A stretch of 6,414 nucleotides of DNA from MedAcidi-G1 sp002713545. Lineage in GTDB: Bacteria > Actinomycetota > Acidimicrobiia > Acidimicrobiales > MedAcidi-G1. Under the pieces are notes generated by a model. The model was not told the origin of the DNA. It was given only the letters and a program-made list of their open reading frames with translations, and did no database searches. This document shows positions 1 to 5,093 of the stretch, piece by piece. The stretch covers positions 1-6,414 of the forward strand of contig CAXGYF010000048.1 in the NCBI GenBank assembly GCA_964013895.1, written 5' to 3'. The stretch's first letter is position 1. The number at the start of each line of letters is the position of its first letter. Made by a program: the position numbers and the translations under genes.

Positions 1-422
1 AGAGGCAAATCGAAAACTTTACCGTTATAAGTAAGTGGTTCACGCTTCCAAGCCATACGACAAATTTCCATAACTTCTCTGAGTCGAGTTAAAGGCATCG
101 AATAAGGGATTCCGTGGAAACCTTCGATTACCTGAGGTCCAGATGCACCCAAGCCAAGTGTGAAGCGTCCACCGGACAGAGAATCAAGACTTGCAGCGGT
201 CTGAGCCAAAGCTGCAGGAGTTCGGCTGTAAGTATTTAATATCCCACTACCGAGACCAACAGTCTCAGTTTCAGCTGCCAAATAGCCCAAAAGACTTACA
301 GCATCAAAACCATAAGCCTCGGGAATCCAGATCATATCCACACCGGCTGATTCCAAGGCTTTAGCTTGCCTTGCTGATTCAGTCGGATCGTTCGCGTAAT
401 TTAAAAGAGTTGATATTCGCAT
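1..422 (-). CDS. LLM-class F420-dependent oxidoreductase, 5' part (C-terminus off window)
   Basis: The minus strand reads open for 140 codons from an ATG at 422 to the window edge, so only the N-terminal part of a typical 300-350-residue protein is present. Visible family marks are a first strand MRISTLL, E-A-Y-G-F-D at residues 35-40, a long conserved block from about 57 to 98 containing S-R-T-P, L-S-G-G-R (82-86) and L-G-L-G-A-S-G-P-Q (89-97), then F-H-G-I-P-Y (102-107) and P-L-T-R-L-R-E (110-116). This is the luciferase-like monooxygenase TIM-barrel fold that binds coenzyme F420 or flavin; the G-P-Q-V-x-E-G pattern resembles the mycobacterial Rv3520c group. The start is well fixed: an in-frame TGA lies only four codons upstream and no other ATG intervenes. 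No clear Shine-Dalgarno precedes it, so the message may have a weak or absent leader. It is cytosolic; the substrate cannot be told. It is divergent from the mutase operon with no evident functional link. F420 rather than FMN use is inferred from family resemblance. Confidence 0.88.
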   Translation of the reverse strand, partial: MRISTLLNYANDPTESARQAKALESAGVDMIWIPEAYGFDAVSLLGYLAAETETVGLGSGILNTYSRTPAALAQTAASLDSLSGGRFTLGLGASGPQVIEGFHGIPYSMPLTRLREVMEICRMAWKREPLTYNGKVFDLP

Positions 423-433
423 AAATGAATCAT

Positions 434-484
434 TTCAGAAGTAACTGAAGATCTCTAGTTGGCACTGTTATTCTTTTCAGTAAC
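434..484. repeat. Nested inverted repeats of a TTCAG/CTGAA motif, possible operator
   Basis: TTCAG at 434-438 and CTGAA at 445-449 form a 5-bp palindrome with a 6-base gap. GTAACTGAA at 441-449 also pairs with TTCAGTAAC at 476-484, matching 8 of 9 positions. The motif therefore occurs three times within about 50 bases, immediately upstream of the minus-strand oxidoreductase start. Such spacing could suit a dimeric repressor, but short AT-rich repeats arise by chance, so this is weak. Confidence 0.25.
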
Positions 485-487
485 TTA

Positions 488-504
488 CTTTTAGTAAATA
501 AAAG
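488..504. repeat. AT-rich perfect inverted repeat, small hairpin
   Basis: CTTTTA (488-493), a 5-base spacer GTAAA, then TAAAAG (499-504) form a perfect 6-bp stem. It sits in the divergent intergenic region, about 66 bases upstream of the oxidoreductase start. It has no T-tract and only one G-C pair, so it is not a convincing terminator. It could be an operator half-site pair or chance. Confidence 0.25.
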
Positions 505-640
505 CTAACATTACAGCAATTTTTCGAATGAATAGTTTTCAAAATAGGGTAATTAGTCACAAGTAGCTATTTTGTGGGCGTTTTGTCACCTACCATCAAA
601 GGGTGGCGAATAACTCTCAATCTGAAAAGAAACCGTAAAT

Positions 641-1906
641 ATGTCTGATTTTTTTAACGCATACTCTCGCCAAGACTGGGAAGATCTAGCTTTAGAGACA
701 TTGTCAGAAAAGTCAATTGAATCATTAAATGAAATTACTGATGACGGAATTGAAATAAAAGCAATTTACAGTTCCGAAGATCAGAAACTGACGAACCCTG
801 CTGGTATACCTGGTGCGACTCCGTTCACACGAGGAAATGAAATAAGGGGATATGAAAATGGGACTTGGGATATCCGAGCTTTAATAGATGACTCAACCCC
901 TGAATTGGCAAACAAAGCTGTATTAAATGAACTTTTAAACGGTTCAACTTCACTATTTATCGATTTTGAAAAAATCGGAATTGAGTCTATTAACGATTTA
1001 GATAAGACTCTCGAAGACGTTTTCTTGAATATGACCAGTATTTGGTTTAAACCTGCGTTGAGAGGAATAGAGGTTGCAAAATGGATGATCGAATTATGGG
1101 ATCAGCGTGATATAGCAAACTCCGATCGACATGGAGGATTGGGAATAGACCCTATAGGAGTAGCTGTGAGAAAAGGAATACAGAGTGATTACTCCAAGGA
1201 ATTTTTAGACATACCAGATGTCATCGATAGAACTGGTTTTTCTAAAGCTCTAAATATAGACAGCAGCTTTTACCCAGATCTTGGTGGATCAACTTCAGCT
1301 GAGCTCGCATATTCATTAGCCGTTGCGCTTCACTATTTGCGAGAACTCGAAAAAACAGAAATAGAAATTGAAACGATTATAGAAAACATGTATTTCACTT
1401 ATTCTTCAAATAGCGACCAGTTCATGACCATTGCAAAATTTAGAGCGGCTAGACGTTTGTGGACACAGATAACAAAAGAATGTGGAGCTACGTCAGAGAA
1501 TCAAAAGCAAACTCAACACGCTGTTGCTTCCTCTAATGCAATGGATAAAAAAGACCCTTGGTTTAACTCATTTAAAGCCACGGTTGCTGCTTTTTCTGCT
1601 GGAATAGGTGGAGCGGAGGCAATAACTGTCATTCCATTTTCTCTATCAGATGAAATTTCCGGAGGAGAATCAGAAAGGCGCATGGCGCGAAATACCCAAC
1701 TTTTGCTTGCTGAAGAAAGCCACATAGGGCGAGTTATTGATCCCGCCGGAGGGTCGTGGTTTGTTGAGCAACTTACAGAACATTTAGCTCAGAAATCTTG
1801 GGAAACTTTTCAAAAGATTGAATCTTCCGGTGGCATTGTCGAAGTTCTTAATAGTGAAAAGAAAATTCAAGACTTTCTAAAAATTCGGGGTTCTAGTAAT
1901 GAGTAA
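641..1906 (+). CDS. mutA: Methylmalonyl-CoA mutase small (non-catalytic) subunit, short form
   Basis: This 421-residue protein is the structural partner of MutB in the heterodimeric adenosylcobalamin-dependent mutase that interconverts (R)-methylmalonyl-CoA and succinyl-CoA in the cytosol. Family marks are G-I-P-G-A-T-P-F-T-R-G (55-65), W-D-I-R-A-L (76-81), L-G-I-D-P-I (167-172), A-E-L-A-Y-S-L-A (220-227), A-A-F-S-A-G-I-G-G-A-E (316-326), R-x-A-R-N-T-Q (347-353), and I-G-R-V-x-D-P-A-G-G-S (362-372). It aligns with the substrate-binding TIM barrel of MutB but lacks its catalytic residues: the position of MutB Tyr90 is Leu81, and the segment corresponding to the MutB Y-H pair (207-216) has no histidine. 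The chain stops about 23 residues after the E-S-S-G-G motif (394-398), so the linker and vestigial C-terminal B12-like domain found in Propionibacterium MutA (about 638 residues) are absent. The stop overlaps mutB by 8 bases, so no remnant of that domain can lie downstream. The start has only a weak purine-rich leader (GAAAAGA). It is the first gene of the operon. Confidence 0.93.
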   Translation: MSDFFNAYSRQDWEDLALETLSEKSIESLNEITDDGIEIKAIYSSEDQKLTNPAGIPGATPFTRGNEIRGYENGTWDIRALIDDSTPELANKAVLNELLNGSTSLFIDFEKIGIESINDLDKTLEDVFLNMTSIWFKPALRGIEVAKWMIELWDQRDIANSDRHGGLGIDPIGVAVRKGIQSDYSKEFLDIPDVIDRTGFSKALNIDSSFYPDLGGSTSAELAYSLAVALHYLRELEKTEIEIETIIENMYFTYSSNSDQFMTIAKFRAARRLWTQITKECGATSENQKQTQHAVASSNAMDKKDPWFNSFKATVAAFSAGIGGAEAITVIPFSLSDEISGGESERRMARNTQLLLAEESHIGRVIDPAGGSWFVEQLTEHLAQKSWETFQKIESSGGIVEVLNSEKKIQDFLKIRGSSNE

Positions 1907-4055
1907 AATCCCCAACTTCTCAAAAATTGAACTCGATCAGAATTCAGGAATAAACAATGAGGAAATCGAAAAACTCGCATCCATCAATTCAGATCAAGAT
2001 CACGTCCAGCCATGGGAAACAGCTGAGAAAATTTCAATTAACAACTGTTACACCCATAAAGATATAGAAAATTTAGATTTCTTAAATGGATGGCCAGGAT
2101 TAGCTCCCTTTTTGAGAGGCCCCCATGCGACAATGTATAAAACCAGACCGTGGACAATCAGACAATACGGCGGATTCTCGACAGCAGAAGAATCAAATGC
2201 TTTCTATAGAAGAAATCTTGAAGATGGTCAAAGAGGAATTTCTGTCGCATTTGATCTAGCGACTCACCGAGGATATGACAGCGACCATCCTCGAGTAGCA
2301 GGCGATGTTGGAATGGCGGGAGTAGCAATTGATTCTATTTTGGACATGCAAAAACTCTTTGATGGAATACCACTCGACAAGATGAGTGTTTCAATGACGA
2401 TGAATGGTGCTGTTTTACCAATAATGGCCTTGTACATTGTTGCAGCCGAAGAGCAGGGAGTGCCTGCTAAAGCATTAACAGGCACAATCCAAAACGACAT
2501 CCTCAAAGAATTTATGGTTAGGAATACATACATTTACCCGCCCGAACCATCAATGAGAATAATTTCTGACATCTTCGCTTATACAAGTGCGGAAATGCCA
2601 CGTTTCAACAGCATTTCTGTTTCGGGGTATCACATGCAAGAAGCCGGAGCAACAGCCGATTTAGAACTGGCCTACACCTTGGCAGATGGAATCGAGTATG
2701 TCCGAGCTGGTTTAAAAGCAGGTTTAGATGTGGATTCTTTTTCGCCAAGAATAAGTTTCTTCTGGGGAATCGGAATGAATTTTTTCATGGAGGTAGCCAA
2801 AATGAGAGCGGCTCGCCTTATTTGGGCAAGGTTGATGTCGCAGTTTGAACCAAAAGATGACCGTTCTCTATCGCTGAGAACACATTGCCAAACGTCTGGT
2901 TGGAGCCTTACAGCTCAAGACCCTTATAACAATGTAATTCGGACTTGTATAGAAGCTATGGCGGCGACACAGGGCCACACACAGTCACTTCATACAAATT
3001 CGTTTGACGAAGCTTTAGCTTTACCGACAGACTTTTCGGCAAAAATCGCAAGAGATACCCAAGCCTTTCTTCAGGAAGAAACCGATTCATGCAGGGTCAT
3101 CGACCCTTGGGGTGGAAGTTATTACCTGGAACGACTTACCAATGACCTTGCAGAGAAAGCAATGGACCATATTTATGAGATCGAAAACTCAGGAGGTATG
3201 GCGAAAGCTATCGAGGCTGGAATTCCAAAATTACGCATAGAAGAGGCGGCGGCAAGAACCCAAGCCCGCATCGATTCAGGACAACAGTCCGTCATAGGGG
3301 TAAACAGGTATCGCCCTGAAACAGAATCAATAGTAAATGTCCTTAGAGTTGATAATGCCGAAGTTAGAGCATCGCAAATAGCTCAACTTGAAGAGCTCAA
3401 AGCTGCAAGGGATCAAAACCAGTGCCAGATTGCTCTGGAAGAATTAACAAACGCTGCCGAAAAAAATCAAAACTTATTGGCTGCATCTGTAAAAGCCGCA
3501 CGGGCGCGAGCTACGGTCGGAGAAATAAGCGATGCGCTTGAAAAAATTTTCGGACGCCACAAAGCGGAGGTGAGAACAATTTCGGGAGTATTTAGCAGTG
3601 AAGTGGGAGACAACGAAGATGTCCAAGCCGTTAGGGATCGCTCTAACAAGTTTGAAGCTGATTCTGGAAGACGCCCTAGAATTCTTGTCGCGAAAATTGG
3701 ACAGGATGGTCATGATCGGGGTCAAAAAGTAATAGCAACTGCTTTTGCTGATTTAGGCTTTGACGTTGATATAGGGCCGTTGTTCGCAACACCTTCCGAG
3801 ACTGCTATGCAGGCAGTTGAAAATGATGTACATGTTGTAGGTGTTAGTTCTCTAGCTGCAGGTCACTTGACTCTAGTTCCCCAGTTGAAAGAAGAATTAG
3901 AGGCTCTAGGACGTAGCGATATCGCCATCGTAGTGGGCGGAGTAATCCCTCCTGACGACTTTGAAGCACTTCAGGACGCAGGAGTCGCAGCAGTGTTTCC
4001 CTCCGGAACAGTAATAGCTGAAGCAGCGATAGAACTCTTAGAGAAATTGTCGTGA
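1899..4055 (+). CDS. mutB: Methylmalonyl-CoA mutase large (catalytic, B12-binding) subunit
   Basis: This 718-residue protein carries the active site for radical rearrangement of (R)-methylmalonyl-CoA to succinyl-CoA with adenosylcobalamin. Its length is close to Propionibacterium MutB (728). The N-terminal 35-odd residues are the subunit-contact extension. The TIM barrel runs roughly 60-470 and includes A-T-M-Y-x-x-R-P-W-T-I-R-Q-Y (77-90), H-R-G-Y-D-S-D (123-129), F-M-V-R-N-T (205-210), S-G-Y-H-M-Q-E-A-G-A (242-251) and Q-T-S-G-W-S-L-T (331-338). A linker follows, then the B12 domain (about 593-718) with the base-off D-x-H-x-x-G motif: Asp603, His605 (cobalt ligand), Gly608, preceded by Lys599. 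Tyr90 and Arg208 match Propionibacterium Tyr89 and Arg207, which mark methylmalonyl- rather than isobutyryl-CoA specificity; His245 matches catalytic His244. The ATG lies inside the last codons of mutA, with GGGG at 1887-1890 as a possible weak ribosome site, and the stop overlaps meaB by 4 bases. All key residues are present, so it should be active, given a supply of cobalamin. Confidence 0.98.
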   Translation: MSKIPNFSKIELDQNSGINNEEIEKLASINSDQDHVQPWETAEKISINNCYTHKDIENLDFLNGWPGLAPFLRGPHATMYKTRPWTIRQYGGFSTAEESNAFYRRNLEDGQRGISVAFDLATHRGYDSDHPRVAGDVGMAGVAIDSILDMQKLFDGIPLDKMSVSMTMNGAVLPIMALYIVAAEEQGVPAKALTGTIQNDILKEFMVRNTYIYPPEPSMRIISDIFAYTSAEMPRFNSISVSGYHMQEAGATADLELAYTLADGIEYVRAGLKAGLDVDSFSPRISFFWGIGMNFFMEVAKMRAARLIWARLMSQFEPKDDRSLSLRTHCQTSGWSLTAQDPYNNVIRTCIEAMAATQGHTQSLHTNSFDEALALPTDFSAKIARDTQAFLQEETDSCRVIDPWGGSYYLERLTNDLAEKAMDHIYEIENSGGMAKAIEAGIPKLRIEEAAARTQARIDSGQQSVIGVNRYRPETESIVNVLRVDNAEVRASQIAQLEELKAARDQNQCQIALEELTNAAEKNQNLLAASVKAARARATVGEISDALEKIFGRHKAEVRTISGVFSSEVGDNEDVQAVRDRSNKFEADSGRRPRILVAKIGQDGHDRGQKVIATAFADLGFDVDIGPLFATPSETAMQAVENDVHVVGVSSLAAGHLTLVPQLKEELEALGRSDIAIVVGGVIPPDDFEALQDAGVAAVFPSGTVIAEAAIELLEKLS

Positions 4056-5035
4056 AAGTTGATTTAGATTTACTTGTCCAAGGAGTCTTAGAAAGTGATC
4101 GGACTTCCCTTGGAAGAGCTCTTACTCTTGTTGAGTCGAACAGAACAGAAGATCGAAAAGTAGTTGAAGATCTCTTAGCTCAAATTTCCCCAAAAACCGG
4201 TGAAGCGCATCGAATAGGAATTACTGGTGTTCCGGGAGTCGGTAAAAGCACGTTCATAGAAGCGATGGGCAGCAAACTTATTGAAGATGGACACAAAGTC
4301 GCAGTGTTAGCTGTCGACCCGACCAGCACAGTAAGTGGTGGAAGCATATTAGGTGATAAAACCAGAATGACTCGTTTAGCGAACGATCCCAATGCTTTTG
4401 TGCGACCCTCACCTAGCTCTGGAACTTTAGGCGGAGTGACTAGAACGACAAGAGAATCTATGGCTCTTCTTGAATCTGCAGGCTACGACATAGTCATGGT
4501 TGAGACAGTTGGCATAGGGCAATCTGAAACCGTTGTAGCTGAAATGGTAGACATTTTTTTGGTTTTGATGCTTCCCGGAGCAGGAGACGAGTTGCAAGGA
4601 ATAAAAAAAGGGGTTTTGGAATTAGCCGACATGATCGCTGTCAACAAAACTGATGGGGAAAATGAATCCAAAGCTCTGGAAGCAGCCAGGGATTATATTT
4701 CAGCTCTCAGACTCACACAGCCAGCAACTTCTAATTGGAGACCGCCAGTAGTTAACTGCAGTTCTTTAACTGGAAAAGGTCTTAATGAAGTATGGGAAAA
4801 AATACAAGAACATAAAACAATTCTTGAGAATAGTGGCGAGTGGGAACAGCGTAGGAAAGTTCAGAAAATGAAATGGATGTGGTCAATAGTGCAAGATCGT
4901 TTATCTTCGGATTTGCATGATCACCCTTCTATAACTGAGCAGGTTCCGGAAGTAGAAAAAGCTGTTCTAGAGGGAAAAATTAGTGCTACAGCTGCCGCTG
5001 AAATACTGTTAGAGACTTTTCGAAAAAATACCTAA
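4052..5035 (+). CDS. meaB: MeaB/ArgK-type G3E GTPase, mutase chaperone
   Basis: This 327-residue cytosolic P-loop GTPase belongs to the MeaB (human MMAA) family, which gates delivery of adenosylcobalamin to methylmalonyl-CoA mutase and prevents or repairs its inactivation. Visible motifs are the Walker A loop G-V-P-G-V-G-K-S-T (59-67), A-V-D-P-T-S (87-92), S-G-G-S-I-L-G-D-K-T-R-M (95-106), R-P-S-P-S-S-G-T-L-G-G-V (118-129), the switch E-T-V-G-I-G-Q-S-E (151-159), L-M-L-P-G-A-G-D-E-L-Q-G (172-183) and the guanine-specifying N-K-T-D (198-201). The C-terminal stretch from about 265 is the helical dimerisation arm. Length is normal for the family. The start is GTG, in a GTGA overlap with the mutB stop, a classic sign of translational coupling; its only upstream purine run is AGAGAAA. 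Placement directly behind mutAB supports MeaB over the older label ArgK (arginine/ornithine transport kinase). Nothing essential appears to be missing. Confidence 0.97.
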   Translation: MKVDLDLLVQGVLESDRTSLGRALTLVESNRTEDRKVVEDLLAQISPKTGEAHRIGITGVPGVGKSTFIEAMGSKLIEDGHKVAVLAVDPTSTVSGGSILGDKTRMTRLANDPNAFVRPSPSSGTLGGVTRTTRESMALLESAGYDIVMVETVGIGQSETVVAEMVDIFLVLMLPGAGDELQGIKKGVLELADMIAVNKTDGENESKALEAARDYISALRLTQPATSNWRPPVVNCSSLTGKGLNEVWEKIQEHKTILENSGEWEQRRKVQKMKWMWSIVQDRLSSDLHDHPSITEQVPEVEKAVLEGKISATAAAEILLETFRKNT

Positions 5036-5039
5036 TTAA

Positions 5040-5073
5040 AGTCATAAGTAACCCAATTTCACTATAAATGACT
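5040..5073. repeat. Inverted repeat AGTCAT...ATGACT around the putative -10
   Basis: AGTCAT (5040-5045) pairs perfectly with ATGACT (5068-5073) across a 22-base spacer containing the TATAAA. With no G-C-rich stem or T-tract it does not look like a terminator. It overlaps the next palindrome, and together they could frame a promoter. Chance occurrence cannot be excluded. Confidence 0.25.
5063..5068 (+). promoter_or_regulatory. Possible -10 box for the PhoX-like gene
   Basis: TATAAA matches the sigma-70 -10 consensus at five of six positions and lies 25 bases before the ATG at 5094, giving a short leader. The region 16-18 bases upstream reads AAGTCAT, a poor -35. The spacer after meaB (5036-5093) has no GC stem followed by T-tract, so readthrough from the mutase operon is also possible. 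Confidence 0.35.
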
Positions 5074-5091
5074 AGACCGTTACTGTAGTCA
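5069..5091. repeat. Palindrome TGACTA-n11-TAGTCA before the PhoX-like start
   Basis: TGACTA (5069-5074) and TAGTCA (5086-5091) form a perfect 6-bp inverted repeat with an 11-base gap, ending two bases before the ATG. In DNA it could be a repressor operator just downstream of the -10; in RNA it would place the leader in a weak hairpin at the start codon. It does not resemble a PhoB/PhoP box that I recognise. Confidence 0.3.
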
Positions 5092-5093
5092 CT

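Larger units (their letters stand above)
423..640. promoter_or_regulatory. Divergent intergenic region between the oxidoreductase and mutA
   Basis: These 218 AT-rich bases separate two divergent genes, so they must hold promoters for both, and I see no ORF or RNA gene in them. I cannot fix either promoter: toward mutA there is TTGTCA at 583-588 with an AT-rich GAATAA about 19 bases on, and a separate TAGGGT at 545-550, all poor matches to the sigma-70 consensus. A weak purine run GAAAAGA (624-630) sits about 10 bases before the mutA ATG. Several short inverted repeats cluster on the oxidoreductase side and are listed separately. No cobalamin riboswitch signature is recognisable. Confidence 0.5.

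Noticed and set aside
423..640. Possible cobalamin riboswitch upstream of a B12-dependent operon
   Set aside because: GGCACTG at 461-467 faintly recalls a B12-box fragment, but the rest of the box and the expected long paired structure are not visible, and the mutase uses rather than makes B12.
2264..2533. Minus-strand open frame inside mutB, and similar ones within mutA and meaB
   Set aside because: They are antisense to strongly conserved coding sequence and have no support of their own.
4052..5035. Arginine/ornithine transport kinase (ArgK)
   Set aside because: This older label covers the same protein family, but the position directly behind mutAB and the MeaB motif set indicate the mutase chaperone.
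5036..5093. Rho-independent terminator after meaB
   Set aside because: The inverted repeats here are AT-rich, have long spacers and lack a following T-tract.
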